Positions 1 through 11,804 of a DNA stretch of 64,000 nucleotides are shown piece after piece (within the stretch, counting starts at the first letter, position 1; each line of letters opens with the position of its first letter). Under the pieces are notes generated by a model that worked only from the letters and a program-made list of their open reading frames with translations, was not told the DNA's origin and did no database searches. The DNA is taken from NCBI GenBank assembly GCA_014529385.2, contig CM043957.1:72136381-72200380 (forward strand). The letters are read 5' to 3'. The translations under genes were made by a program, and so were the position numbers. Source of the stretch: Adiantum capillus-veneris. Lineage: Eukaryota > Streptophyta > Polypodiopsida > Polypodiales > Pteridaceae.

Positions 1-179
1 TCCTTAGCTCCCCAAACCCTATCATTCTTCCCATATTGGATTACCATCACTCCTTCAATGTTTCCATCTTTATCTTGTTTTAATGTATCCATCCAACCCT
101 ATAAAAAGCCGCTATGAGCCGCTACTGTCATTAATATATATATATATAAAAAGAGTTTGTAATTTCGTGAGTTACTACC

Positions 180-966
180 ATGGCAAGTGTTTCTTTCCCC
201 ACGTTCAGTGGAAAGAAGGGAGAAGATCTCACCACCGACTTTCTGGATGATTTCGACATCGCTTGTGTGGTTTCCAACAAGGATGACGACGCCTCACGGC
301 TTCGAATTTTTCCTCTACTGATGAAAGTAGAGGCCAAGTCCTAGTACAATGATTTTCCCCAAGCTACCAAAATGCATGGGATGTGTTACGTGCTACCTTT
401 ATGAAGAGGTTTGGTGGAGGCACAACCTCGGGGAAGCTATGGAAATTACTAACGGAATTGAAGAAGGGAGGTCTGCTAGAGTATGCCACCTACGAGTCCA
501 AGTTTGTGGATTTGTGGGAGAGATGGGTTGCCTCACTGGAGGAAGGTGAAGGAGTGCCTAATTTCCTGAAGAAGGACCGTTTCATTTCTGGCCTGTGGTT
601 GCCGCTTAAGAAGAAGGTGAAGGGAAGGTTCTCTGCAACATATGAGTTGGCAGTAGAAGTAGCCCGCCTTAAAGACAATAAGCTGTGCATGCAAGCAAGA
701 GTCAACGAGTTAGAGGAATCAAGCTCACTCCAACTAACCCCAGTGACTGCAACAACCGTTCATAGAACCCAACCACAAGAGACATCAAAAAGCAGCAAGA
801 CCTGCTGAGTCGCATCACTACCCAACTCGAGAGTTTATTCGTGCATCTGGTGTAGCAAGGGCATGCACCTATCAAAAATCCATAACAAGGAAGAGGACAA
901 CAAAGGCAAAACCAAGAGTACCACTGCTATAATTGCGGGGAAGACGACCATGGCATGTACTACTGC
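180..966 (+). pseudogene. Decayed LTR-retrotransposon gag with CCHC knuckle
   Basis: This is a gag (capsid/nucleocapsid) remnant in pieces. A first frame opens at ATG 180 (MASVSFPTFSGKKGED) and stops at TAG 342-344. The gag-like text resumes one frame over near position 375 and runs to 808, with the segments LRATFMKRFGG and FVDLWERW typical of Ty3/gypsy retrotrans_gag domains. A CCHC zinc knuckle of the form C-x2-C-x4-H-x4-C is readable at 925-966 (CYNCGEDDHGMYYC) in yet another stretch. At least one stop and one frameshift break it. No protease, RT or integrase follows that I can recognise. The gag call rests on domain pattern and the knuckle. Confidence 0.72.
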
Positions 967-2688
967 CCACATCCAAGAAGACAGAATTTTAATAGAGGAG
1001 GAAGATAGAATCAGATCTCTCGGCCAAGGGAAAGACAACCGCCACCCAGGCAACCAATCTCACATGTTCAAATCCCACCACCAGTCTTGCAACCACAGCT
1101 AGCCCACCAGTTCAATTCCTACAGCCATCGATGCAACCACCGCCACAATCACCACTTACACTCATCCTACGCCCACCACCAATTGGTACCCGCACACCAA
1201 GTATCATTGGTCTTGCAGAAGAGGTCAATATAAAGATAACAGGAAAAGGATCAAGCGAGAAGTTTATTCAAAGGACTGAAGTAGTGGAACAAGAGGTTAA
1301 AGAATCAAAAGATCTACCCCAGTGGGGGAGGTAAGTCAAGAAAATTGTGTTACAAATGTGAGTACATCTTTAACCCTGGATGAAATAGGCACCAAAGCGA
1401 TCAATTGACAGCAATGGGCAGTAAGGGTAAGAAGGCATAAAGTGTTGATTAGGCCTTCTCAAAGTAAGAGAAATTCAAACATCATGGAAGAAACAAGAGA
1501 AGAGGAAGACCAGCCTGCTAGCAAGGCTTTGTAGAAAATGGACAACATATTAAGCAAAGGGGAGGGCTTTGAAATAGAAGCCTGTGCACCACCATGGACC
1601 AAGGACAGTGTAGCAAGCTAAAGGAATCTTGCATCAAGGAAGTTTCACTAGAGGACCATAACGAGGAGATAAGCAAGACTGGAGGTTGGGAGTTGGATAT
1701 TGCTTTAGAGGCTTGGCAGCCGAGAAAGACTTTATTGTGTAGTGTCATAGACTTAGAGATGGGTAATGCCTCTAGTCTGCTGAAAGGTTTTATAAACTTG
1801 GAGATGGGTAATGCCTCCAGTTTATGTAAGGATGTTTAGAGTAAGTTCGATGATCAATATGTTTCCAACCTTTTAAGGATGTTCCAGACTCCTCCACAAC
1901 ACAGCATTGTGTTTGCATGGGATGTATCAGACCTATGGCTATGGATAGCCGCTATAACATATAGAGGTAAGATCAACACGGAGATAAGAGTTAAGGAGAC
2001 ATGGATAGGCAAAAGGATGATAGAATGCAAGAATGGAGGTCTCATTCCCAATTTGGTGCAATTTTTTACAAATAGTGAATCCTCTCTATGGAGAGAGATA
2101 AGTGGGTTACGCTTGTATTTAAGCCGCAAGGTAGGTGGCTTACTATCAGCATCAGAAAAGGCAGCTGACATGTTTGAGCACACCCACGAGAAGCATGATA
2201 TGATTGCAGGTTTTTCCAATCGCAACAGTAGGCAAGGTTTTGAAGACAACTGGAGCTCACCACACCAACAAGGCGGCCATATATAGTGGATTCTTGGCAT
2301 ACTCTTGGGAATCATAATATTCAGTTCTATCTTTGCAGGAGCCACGATGCTCATTTCTCCTCTCGCTACTGGTGGTTACAAATTTGGTCCTATTTGGCAT
2401 GCAAGTTTCATTACTTGAACACTGCAGACAATGATCCTATTCTTCACTTGGGATCCACGAGGGCACTGGCACAAAGTTCTGGAAGCCATGGGCTTCCCAT
2501 TTTTTAACAACTGACACTATTCCAAGGGACAGGCTATCACCCAAACCTGTTGCAGATTCATGAATATCCCAGAAATCTCACCAATGGCCAAATGGAATGG
2601 CTAGTTCAGAAGGCAGCTCGATATCGGCTCCTACAGCTCAGCTGAACAAGAATCAGAGTCAGGGCTAGAGACATGAATGCGTCTTGCC
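967..2688 (+). other. Unassigned sequence downstream of gag remnant
   Basis: The plus strand has short open stretches: a proline-rich piece at 1131-1334, 1594-1839 and 1879-2286. None matches a domain I recognise. A 26-bp segment containing GAGATGGGTAATGCCTC is repeated at 1751-1776 and 1796-1821 (45-bp period), giving a duplicated peptide LEMGNASSL. This may be the rest of the decayed element, but I cannot name it. Confidence 0.4.
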
Positions 2689-2700
2689 AAAAGGGGAGGG
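2689..2700 (+). other. Possible polypurine tract
   Basis: A purine run AAAAGGGGAGGG lies at the end of the degenerate element region, where a retroelement polypurine tract would be expected. The following bases do not start with an obvious TG LTR terminus, so this stays tentative. Confidence 0.25.
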
Positions 2701-2848
2701 CTAATAATAGCCGATTTTCGGAAATCAAAGAAAAAAAAAAGAAAAAGTTATCTTTCCTCTGCCGAAGCTTAGCGACACCGTCGAAAGGCTCTGCAAGGCC
2801 TGGTCAACCTCACGGCCCTAGCTTTTACTTGCATGGCCTCGTCACATT

Positions 2849-2869
2849 CCCCCCCCCCCCCCCCCCCCC
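2849..2869 (+). repeat. Poly(C) homopolymer tract
   Basis: An uninterrupted run of about 21 C on the plus strand at the start of a pyrimidine-rich island. It is long enough to be prone to sequencing or assembly length error. Confidence 0.9.
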
Positions 2870-3164
2870 TCTCGATTTGCCAGCCTTATCACTCTCATGC
2901 CCTTGCTCGTCCATACCCCAGCCTAGCAGGCTGCCCTCGGTTTCACTCTCCCAAAACCTCTCTCTCCCTCTCGTTTTATTCCCCTGGCGGCCATTGTAGT
3001 CCATCTCTCCCTTCATCAATCCAATTCTCTTCCCCTCTCTCTGAGCAAAGGCCCCGCGGGCATGGGAGGAAATATCCCACTCTCTCTCTCATTTTCCCTA
3101 CGCAGCTCCCTCTTCCCCTCTCTCCCTTCTCGGCAAAACACTCTCTCTCCCTCATCCATTCCAA

Positions 3165-3277
<113 letters not shown>

Positions 3278-3352
3278 GCCCGCAGGCGGCCCACAACCCG
3301 CAGGTGGCCCAGCCATCCTCCCTCTCTATCTCCCTCGCGGCCTACAAGAAGC

Positions 3353-3357
<5 letters not shown>

Positions 3358-3393
<36 letters not shown>

Positions 3394-3416
3394 TACACAC
3401 ACACACACACACACAT
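3358..3416 (+). repeat. Compound (CT)n-(AC)n microsatellite
   Basis: A (CT) run at 3358-3390, a short spacer, then an (AC) run to about 3416. Confidence 0.9.
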
Positions 3417-3615
3417 TCAGCCTTACCTTCTGGCCTGCTACTTCCTCTCCCCCTCCCCCACCCCATTGACTCTCTCCCCTCCTCTCGTCCTTGAGCTACC
3501 ATGCAAAACAGGGGGGATAAGATTCTCTCTCTCTCTCACCACACACCCTACCTTACCCCACTTCATTACCAAAACCCCCCTTCCCACGTTCTCTGTCGGC
3601 CCATGTAGGCCCATA

Positions 3616-3724
<109 letters not shown>

Positions 3725-3846
3725 CTGTTCATCACAGCTCAGCAGGCCCGAGCCCATGTCACTCTCTATCTCTCATACTCTCTCTCTCTCGCTCTCGGCC
3801 GCTCAAGGTTCTTAGCTTGTGAAGGTGCGCAAAAACAGGAGCTCGC

Positions 3847-3998
3847 TCTCCCTCTTATCGACACACACACACACGCCCACCCCCCCCTCACACTCTCCCT
3901 CCCTCACCACCTCATCCACCCATCTCCCTCTTATCCACACACACACACACCCGCCCCCCCCTCACACTCTCCCTCCCTCACCACCTCATCCACCCATC
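3847..3998 (+). repeat. Two-copy ~75-bp minisatellite
   Basis: Two near-identical copies begin TCTCCCTCTTATC at 3847 and 3923. Each contains an (AC) run, a C run and CACCACCTCATCCACCCA. A third partial start follows at about 3997. Confidence 0.85.
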
Positions 3999-4045
3999 TC
4001 CCTCTGTCTCTCGCGCTCTGCACATAGCACCTCAAGCGGCCCGAT

Positions 4046-4049
<4 letters not shown>

Positions 4050-4136
<87 letters not shown>
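4050..4136 (+). repeat. (CT)n microsatellite
   Basis: About 43 CT units. Confidence 0.95.
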
Positions 4137-4139
<3 letters not shown>

Positions 4140-4190
4140 TCCATCCCGAAGGCGCATACCATGCAAAATATCCCACACTCTCTCTCTTTC

Positions 4191-4296
<106 letters not shown>

Positions 4297-4368
4297 CTCA
4301 ACCCTGGCCACCTCACTCATGTTCTCCATCGCTTTGAGCATTTGGCAGGCATGCGAAGAGAATTTTTT

Positions 4369-4373
<5 letters not shown>

Positions 4374-4409
<36 letters not shown>
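4374..4409 (+). repeat. (AT)n microsatellite
   Basis: About 18 AT units following a T run. Downstream to about 4900 the DNA is CA-rich, and I see no gene in it. Confidence 0.9.
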
Positions 4410-4415
<6 letters not shown>

Positions 4416-4899
4416 AGATACTTTATTATACCCTCATTCCCACCCACACACTTTCGTTCACACACACTCACCCACACGACACACTCTCCCACCTACACAC
4501 ACTCACTCACATATACAAACACACACATTCACCTACACTCTCCTGCCTACACACACACCCCTCGTCTCACGCTTTGACACAATCTTTTTCGGCCCGGTAA
4601 TTGAACATCCCATACATGCTAATACGCACATACATGTGTCCTCACATATACACACACTCATGCACACGCATACATATACGCACACACCAGTAGAATACAA
4701 AAAAAAAAAAGGATTCAACGACATCGATGCCATTGACAAGAAGAAAAATGAGCCAAAATCTCGCGACACCGACATGAAAACGAGCAAAGGTGCCGAAGGC
4801 ATGCCCCGGCCAACCCCAAAGAAATGAACGCGCTACACCGACGCACCAGCAAAGCTGCCATTCACCGGCAACGTGACCACGACGCTCTCTTTAGTAAAC

Positions 4900-5698
4900 C
4901 GTAGGTTATTATCATCATTTTTTCCAGTTTCAACCAAACCTTGTAAAAAGATCCCAACTTGTAAATTCTCATCTCTCTAGGTGATGGTCACAAAGGCCCA
5001 CCTAGAGGTTTTCATTATAATAACTCCCAAGACAAAGCAAGGGTCAACTACCCAAGACCCACCGCCTTGCTTTGTCTCCTGTGATTAGATTACCCTAATC
5101 AAGCCAGATTAGCCTAATCTAAAGCAGCCATCACCTATAAAAGGGCACTGAGAGGTCACTATCGGGGGGGGGGGCAAGTTCATGAGAGGTCATCACTTGG
5201 TAGTATTTTGGTGGGAGAAACTGGCAACATTTGCATCACAAGAGAGGAGACTTAGCATAGTGGTTTGCTTTGGGAATTGTATGATGTAAAGGGAGCGATG
5301 TCCACATCTCGACTCCAACGGTTGATGCACACACACTCATGTTAGCAAGGTTTCATGTCAATGAGTCATCTCTAGAGAACGCACTAAGTAGGTTCACTAT
5401 CTCTCTATCACCATGATGTGCCACCTCGCCAAAAATAAGATTGATGTAAATATGGCAAGAGAATAATTCTCCCTCACACCCCCGAGGGCTTTTTTCACCT
5501 GTTTATTCTCTCTATTCTCTCTTTGTGTGTGTGTGTGTGTGTAGAATTTGTGATATTTCAAATCACCGTTGTCTGTGTCCTAGCCGCTGAAAGCTAGGTG
5601 GTGCCCCCTGTTCGCTTTACCGTGATCCGCTTGTTGCGTGCATCGGCCCCCGACGTTTTAGAGGCTGTCGAGGATCGTTTCTTGCTTTGCTCTCGTCA
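4900..5698 (+). mobile_element. LTR-like promoter fragment
   Basis: Noncoding, with retroviral LTR-like layout: TATAAAAG at 5136-5143, a G run just after it, a (GT)n run near 5525, and a right edge TCTCGTCA at 5698 abutting broken RNase H coding sequence of the minus-strand element. It shares CTAGGTGGTGCCCC (5594-5607) and general organisation with the better-defined solo LTR at 19039-21740, so I infer a diverged LTR of the same family in plus orientation. The left edge is not defined and the 4900 start is nominal. Confidence 0.5.
5136..5143 (+). promoter_or_regulatory. TATA box in LTR-like segment
   Basis: TATAAAAG about 560 bp before the inferred LTR right edge, consistent with a U3 promoter. 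Confidence 0.5.
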
Positions 5699-6712
5699 CT
5701 GTCTACTGGAGTAACTGATTGGAAAATCCATGTTTTTTTCTTCAGCCTCAGCCAAGATACATCCGATAGAATAAACTGATGCATCTACATGCACTTGAAA
5801 AATCTTGTTCCAGTTAGGAGCTCTCAAAATTGGAGCAGAAATAAGTTTTTTCTTCAATTGTTGAAATGCTTTTTCACTTTCTCCATTCCATTTGAGCTTT
5901 GTGATGAGTGAGTAGAGAGGTTTTTCAATGATCATGTACATGTAAATGAATTTGCAATAATATCCACAATGGCCCATGAAGGCTTATACCTCGCTAACTT
6001 TTGTTGGTCTTGGAAGAGCAACAATCACTTGTAACTTTGCAAGGCTAATAGAAATGTCGTTCTTCTTAGATACAATATGTCCTTGCCTTGTCTTACCATG
6101 AAAACACACTTTTCACGTTTAGGCAGATATGACACGTCATTTCTCAAAGACCTTCTTTGAATGTTTGACCTGTTCATTTCAGTGGAGAGAATGCACACAT
6201 AGGTAATCCATGTACATTTCTAAGAATTATCTTAGATATTCCTTGAACGCATGACTCATCAACCTTTGGAATGTGGCAGGTGCATTGGTTAGACCAAAAT
6301 GCACCACCCGCTATGCAAATATGCCCCATTCTGTAGCAAAGGTAGTTTTTGTTGATTCTCCAGCTTGATTGTGAGCTGGTTATAGCCTGAAAATACATGT
6401 AGAAAGTTGTAGGCTTCCTTTCCAGCAACCCTTTCAATCACATGATCAATGATGGGTAAGGGATATTTGTCTCTGATCATAGCAGCGTTCACTTGCTTGA
6501 GATTTGCGCACACACATACACACATGTAATTTACCATTCTTCTTAGGCACCACGAAAATTGGTGACACCCACTCCGTGTGCTCGATCTTGTAGATAAACT
6601 TTCTCTCTTTTATTTTGTCTATCTCCTCTTTAATTTTCTTTGCAAAGATTTCATTGTAAGTGTATGGACGTTGTCGATGTGTTTTAGCATGGCTCTGTAG
6701 GGAAATCACGCG
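5699..6712 (-). pseudogene. Gypsy reverse transcriptase / RNase H fragment
   Basis: Reading leftward, the RT begins with the conserved entry text KEEIDKIKERKFIYKIEHTEW and VSPIFVVPKKNGKL (6710-6550), then VNAAMIRDKYPLPIIDHV, and after several frame breaks reaches the thumb/RNase H junction (GHCGYYCKFIYMYMIIEKPL) and the RNase H start HVDASVYSIGCILAEA, ending at YSSRQ about 5700. Frameshifts separate at least three pieces and the YxDD region is scrambled. The coding sequence is cut off at an LTR-like insertion edge. It is a close relative of the plus-strand element at 58.5-59.9 kb. Not functional. Confidence 0.85.
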
Positions 6713-7363
6713 TTACAAATACTAGAATCTACCTAAGTTTTAGGTCTTTGTAAGACCAAGAAAAAAATGAGGGTAGCTATCAACAACTATTCTTCTTCCT
6801 TGGTAAAATATATGACTATGTAAGCTGGTCTCAATTCTTCCCTTGGTTCCTCCAAATCAATCTTCTTTGTGTTTTTAGATCCTTCATACAATGTTCCTGG
6901 TTCCTTAGGCTCTCACATCAGTTGTTCTACCACAATACGTCAAGTGAGAGGGTGGATCAATGTTTTTTGAATTAGAATCCTTATTACTTTCCATTTCTAT
7001 TCAATGTCCATTTTAGCTTTTGATATTCATTTTGCGTTCAATTTTTGACATTGTTGGCTTCTTTTTGGTCTTGTCTTTTGGTTGTTTCTTTAAGTTTGCT
7101 CCAAAACTAGTCAGTTTTAAAGTTTTTTTGTGATTTTGTCTCGGACCCAATCATCTGCTTCTATGATCATGAGGTATTGTGTTTTGGTAGATCAATTTTG
7201 GAATCGGTTTCTCGGTTTTGTTTCATTATTTCTCAGTCGTCTCCTCTGATATCTTTGTTGTCTTCGCGTTTTTTGGTTAGGAAACTCGTAGAAAATCAGA
7301 TAAGTTTGTTCTTTTGCATTTTTGTTTCAGAACAACTCGAGAGTTTATCCCCCATATCGTTTT
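6713..7363 (-). other. Spacer between linker domain and RT
   Basis: AT-rich degenerate sequence of the same minus-strand element. By position it matches the RT-upstream region of the plus-strand relative, but no continuous frame survives. Confidence 0.4.
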
Positions 7364-7630
7364 CTAATTCATCGCTCCTTGAATCTCAATTGTTTCAAAA
7401 ATGTTCTTGATTTCATGGACAATGGATACCATTAGAAAGGGTCTAATATCGTAACCATCTTTGTCGCAAAACGTGGTATTGGTCACCTCATTTACATAGA
7501 CATCAAAAGTTGCCAGTATTTTTTTCCATCCAAAAGATTCAAACAACTCCTTTGGAAATGGTTCCTTCATGTAGTAGTCGTCATCTACTGAATGCTCTAG
7601 GATGCAATCTTCCTTTCTAAGACCCTGCAT
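7364..7630 (-). pseudogene. Conserved protease-RT linker domain (fragment)
   Basis: An 88-residue stretch with KEDCILEHSVDDDYYMKEPF, KKILATFDVYV and FCDKDGYDIRPFLMVS. The same sequence pattern occurs in the plus-strand gypsy element at 57500-57780 (CILER, PFPEDALE, HILATLDV, FCDKDGYDVLPYYMVS), in the same place between protease and RT. I do not know a named domain for it. Conservation between two diverged copies suggests the segment was under selection in the active ancestor. Confidence 0.7.
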
Positions 7631-7699
7631 TCTGATGCCTCGTATATCAAAATGTGATCGTCCTTGACTAGCCAGTCATGCAACTATGTTCTGTCGTCC

Positions 7700-8202
7700 C
7701 TAGTGACAAGCAAAGTCTTCTATCGGAGTTTGGTTTGCATCCCTGTAACTATGGTCCTTGTTGCTCACCTTGGTTATGACTCCCTTATGCCATAAATAGA
7801 GATGGTCATAGCCCCAATCTTGAACCAATTTGAGTTGATGCATAAAGAGTAGTTCCAAAATAACTTCAAAATTGTTGTCTTTTCCAAAATCCACTACTTC
7901 AAAGGTGCGTTCGTATTCTATTCTGCATGAGGATACTATCACTTGTTCTAGCATTTTCAGGGGACTTTACAGCCTTCCCCATTTCTCCTAGATCCCTTTT
8001 GTATGATGGTTATTTTGGCTCCACTATCAAGTATCACAATGGTGGTTACTCCCTTATATTCCAGAGATAAGGTGGTGTTCCCTTCTTCGCCTTCACAATA
8101 ATCACCTACCTTATTCACTGGAATAGGTTTCACTTTTATTTTCTCAGAATGGTTTGGTTTTTGAATTTCCTCAATTATGTTACCTTTGGGTTGGATGTTC
8201 AC
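7700..8202 (-). pseudogene. Gypsy aspartic protease fragment
   Basis: Two adjacent frames. The first (8202-7957) holds KVGDYCEGEEGNTTL and the catalytic-type motif VILDSGAKITII (D-S-G). The second (7954-7700) continues VIVSSCRIEYERTFEVVDF and EVILELLFMHQLKLVQDW, where the expected ILGRPF is changed to ILELLF. A frameshift separates the halves. It aligns by eye with protease 1 of the plus-strand element at 56.98-57.45 kb. Confidence 0.82.
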
Positions 8203-9529
8203 TTACATATTTTCCAAGTTTTTGCTCATTTGTCCCCATAAATATGCTTTAATTTCAACAGCCCCACAAGAGTGATTGTGCACCTTATAGGAAAAGACAA
8301 TAAATCATGCAAGCCCTTTGTATCCGTCATTTGTGGAATAGAATTCCACTAGGATGGTACAATTCTTAACTCAAAATTTGTCTCATATTCTCCTATGAAG
8401 GACAGTAAAGTTGTTATGGTTGCAAGTTTACTTTCTACATAAACCTTTATTCCTGCATCTTCGTATAACAATTGAATATCTCCCGAATAGATTTCATGGT
8501 CCATATTGATTTCAAGGATCGGAGCTGATATCAATGTAGCCTTTCCATATTTCATGTTTATGATCGTTTCCCGTTGTGATTATGTCCACGGTTCTTCTAC
8601 TCCAATATTGGATGCATCTCTAGAGATCTACCTTCATCTATCATGTTTGTCGACACCTTAATGGTCCCTAATTCTTCCTTGTTTACTATTTTGGGTTTGA
8701 TTTTGTTGTATGGATTTTGAGCACAATTTATGAGCACATGATCTCTTCCATGCCGGTCTCAAAATCCTTGAATTGTATATCTTTCACCTGTGTTTGTTTC
8801 CTCCCGTGTTCCCTTGTTTTCATTTTCCTACTCATGTGTTGTAGGCTCAGGAGTTTTTGAACCTCCCAGCTGTATCATGGCTTGAGCTGTTTCTACCAGC
8901 CTTTTGCACATTTCCATTCTTTTGGTTTTGTTTTTCGGGTGCAGATAGGTCAAGTGTCTATGTTCTAAGGCTAGTTGTTATTTAGCCTTGTAGCATCGCT
9001 TCTAGTTACTCGTTCACTTTTTCCACCAAGATTGAACCGCCTCAGTCAATCTTTGTCTCTTTCGATTTCTTTTTGTCTTCCTTGATCTCTTGATTGTGTA
9101 TAAGTTGTTCTTTTATTTGGTGTAATTATGTTTCCAAAGTTGTTTTCTCCTTTGGCCTCTTTGCTTGCATTTTGTCACATTTGGCCTTTCATGATTTTGT
9201 TTGAGTTCTGATTGATCCGCTTTCAAACTTTGTTGGTTCAGGAAGTTTTGAATCGTTCGCTATAGACTGATTTTATGCCACTTCTTGCGCTTGAGCTCTA
9301 GTCATCACTTTGATTGGTATTGTTGGATCAGACTCCGATCCACTTGTGCATGGTAAAATTCCTATGAAATTGACAATTTCCCCGGATTGTCAAGGTTCTT
9401 CACACAGTCTTGAATCAAGTGGTCTCTCCCACATTTGTCACAAAATCCAAAAAAAGTTTGTTCATTGACATTTATGGGGACATTCTCTTGCCCAATGGTC
9501 ACCTCCACATCATAACATGGGCCCTCAGG
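8203..9529 (-). pseudogene. Degenerate gag tail and CCHC-like knuckle
   Basis: Decayed coding text matching the plus-strand relative in order: LSFIGEYETNFELRIVPS (8349-8420 region), EKQNQKNGNVQKAGRN, then TRAQAQEVA near 9290. A shortened zinc knuckle, CDKCGRDHLIQDC (C-x2-C-x3-H-x4-C), lies near 9405-9445; one residue is missing from the usual CCHC spacing. Many stops interrupt the frame. Confidence 0.6.
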
Positions 9530-10671
9530 TCAGACTACTAGTGGTGACCCCATTGGTTGGCCTACCCTCGGCGGGTAACCCCTAAGCTTGTAGGTCTGGT
9601 TTGCTATGAACATGAGTGTATTTTTGTCCATAGTAAACTGATTTCTAGATGTTTGAGCCACATATGGAGGTTCGGTTGTTCTGTAAGCACTAGCCCAAAA
9701 TGGACTCTTGTCAGGCGTATAAGTTGCACCCTCTGCCTCCCTTGCATGACTCTCGACTGGTTCCTGATAATACATAGTTGGTGGCATCATCGGCTGAGTT
9801 ATAAGAGACTTTGTTGGTTGCACATAGCACACAATGGCCCGATTATCTTGAGGTAAAGGCGGTTCTTGTCCCAATATTGGTTGTGGTTTTTCCCATCCTT
9901 GTATCACATTATTAGGTCCAATCTGGTATCTTGGAGGGGATGGCAGTTGTTCTATAGCCGACAGTCCATACGGCCTTTCCCTTACGTAGTTTTGATTGTT
10001 GTAAGACTCACTAGTGTCATGGTTCGTGTATTTTTACTCTATAGCACACCACTTCAACATTCATGGAGCATTGAATTCTTGTGGTTGTTGCGGTCTCATA
10101 TTAGGATTTGGAATGTTGGTCTAACTCATTCTACGTGTCTCTTATTCGACTAACTAGTCCATATTTTTGTGATTGAAGTAGGAGCACTACATTTTGCAGT
10201 AGACTCATTGGTGGTAGAAGAGTCTCTGCTTGTATTGGTCTCTACATTTTTAGTTACCTCACCATAGGTTTTGCAATTGTCAACCAGGTACAAAGCTTCC
10301 ATTGTGACTTGTTCGAATGTTGTACATACTTTTAAGTGTAAGTCCTTTTTGAGAGTTTCATTTATCAAGCCATCAATAAAGAGAACTCATAAGTGATCAT
10401 CTTGGGGTAACTCTTGCACCGTACATCTTTGATTATATTGGTTAAAATGGAGTGAAGCTTCCTTTACCTTTTGATTTTCTTTCTGCTTGAAAGCATAAAT
10501 ATAAGAAACTGTGTTGTGCTTGATTCCCCTTTTAGAGAATTCCTTTGCAAACTCTCGTAAGATTTGATTAATGTTTAGAAAATGTCTACTGTTTAGTGGT
10601 TGAAACCAAGTTAATGTCGTTCTCTCTAGCGTCAATCCAAATCCCTCGTACTGTGTGTGGAAATTGGCCAC
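9530..10671 (-). pseudogene. Gypsy gag (capsid) fragments
   Basis: The piece 10671-10387 is a recognisable retrotrans_gag domain: LTWFQPLNSRHFLNI, then FAKEFSKRGIKHNT, YIYAFKQKENQKVKEA and FNQYNQRCTVQELP. It is followed by 10368-10150 (FEQVTMEALYLVDNC) and a proline/glutamine-rich spacer 9907-9530. Breaks lie between the pieces. In the plus-strand relative at 40-63 kb the equivalent gag core is absent, apparently lost at the interruption. Confidence 0.8.
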
Positions 10672-10770
10672 TTACTCCACTCTTAAGACTTGCTTAGAAA
10701 TGGAGACATGCATGTATGGATGTCTTGATCTGCTGTACTTCTTCAACACACACTTAGCCACTTGAGAAGG

Positions 10771-10959
10771 TCATATTTTTTTAGTGTTTTCAACCACCCT
10801 CATCATTCTAGGTTCTCCCACCATTATATCTCTTGTCTCATATCCACTGACAGGTGCTCTTGAAGGGGGTTGATTAGGTGTTCTTCCTTCTATTGAGATG
10901 TCAAGCTCAACATGTACGACTCCTGGATGACTATCATTGATAGTCATCATCATTGGCAT
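10771..10959 (-). pseudogene. Gag N-terminal leader piece
   Basis: A short open stretch (HPGVVHVELDISIEGR, PPSRAPVSGYETRDIM) immediately upstream of the gag domain on the minus strand. No domain is recognised; position suggests the gag N-terminus. Confidence 0.4.
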
Positions 10960-10979
10960 GCCTTGGGCAATACCGAGCT

Positions 10980-11517
10980 AAGAATTTTATTCGTGTGCTC
11001 AGCTTGCCCATTTGCTTATGGATGATATGGAGCGAATTATTATGGATGACAATAAATTCATTCAGTAGATACTCAATTACCTCATTAGGAAATGAGTTCC
11101 CCTATCACTGACAATTTCTATTTTTAAGTTCATATCTTGTGAATAGATTTTCATACAAGACGCGGTTGTGGTTCTAGCATCATTCTTCCTAGTTGCCTTA
11201 GCCTCTTTCCACTTGGTCAAATAGTCCATAGCTACAATGTTATTTAGCTTGAGTTCCACAAACATAATTCCATCTAAAGCATCTTCACTGTCAGGCACTA
11301 TGATTTTTGGCTCTTTAGTTTCAAGGTGGGGTTCTACCACCACTTTGGATTTCTCTTTATTGGTTTCTATTATAAGAGTCTTAGGTTTTTCTATACTCTC
11401 AAACTTGGGTTTTTGTTTTTCCAACATTTCTTTAGTAATTCTGATCAAATTTTGATAATCTTCAAGCTTAGCTTCTTCCATATCTAGAGAAGCCTTAGTT
11501 TTTCCATATATTGGCAT
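10980..11517 (-). pseudogene. Gag-tail / integrase chimera
   Basis: One frame (11517-11077) joins two parts not adjacent in a normal gypsy order. The first ~90 residues resemble the gag coiled-coil tail (EDYQNLIRITKEMLEKQKPK). From about residue 94 it reads as an integrase core (VAMDYLTKWKEAKATRKNDA, IEIVSDRGTHF). After a frame break the core continues to 10980 (NEVIEYLLNEFIVIHNNS). In this orientation the integrase precedes gag, so it derives from a second truncated copy or a rearrangement. Confidence 0.7.
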
Positions 11518-11800
11518 GCTTTAAGCCCCACTTGGAAAGCTTCCAAGGCTGCATGGATTGGCTCAAAAATTTTGTCTACCAAATTGATCCTTCAAATTTT
11601 ATTGTGGTTTCCTTGATTTCACTCTCAATTTATTTCACTTTTTCTTGGAGTAAATTTTTGGCTTTTTTCCCAATTTCTTCCTTTTGTTTTTGTTTTCTCA
11701 TCTGTATCTTTGACGTCTTCTTTTCTTGGTCTTTTGCGAGAAATTTGTAGTATTCTCTGATTCATCAGAGGAGTTATGTTTCTTTTTCTTACTTGGGCTC
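11518..11800 (-). pseudogene. Lys/Glu-rich gag-tail remnant
   Basis: In the minus-strand frame leading into the chimera, the text KDQEKKTSKIQMRKQKQKEE and NLLQEKVK resembles the coiled-coil gag tail seen at 56.1 kb. Stops interrupt it. Confidence 0.4.
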
Positions 11801-11804
11801 TAGT

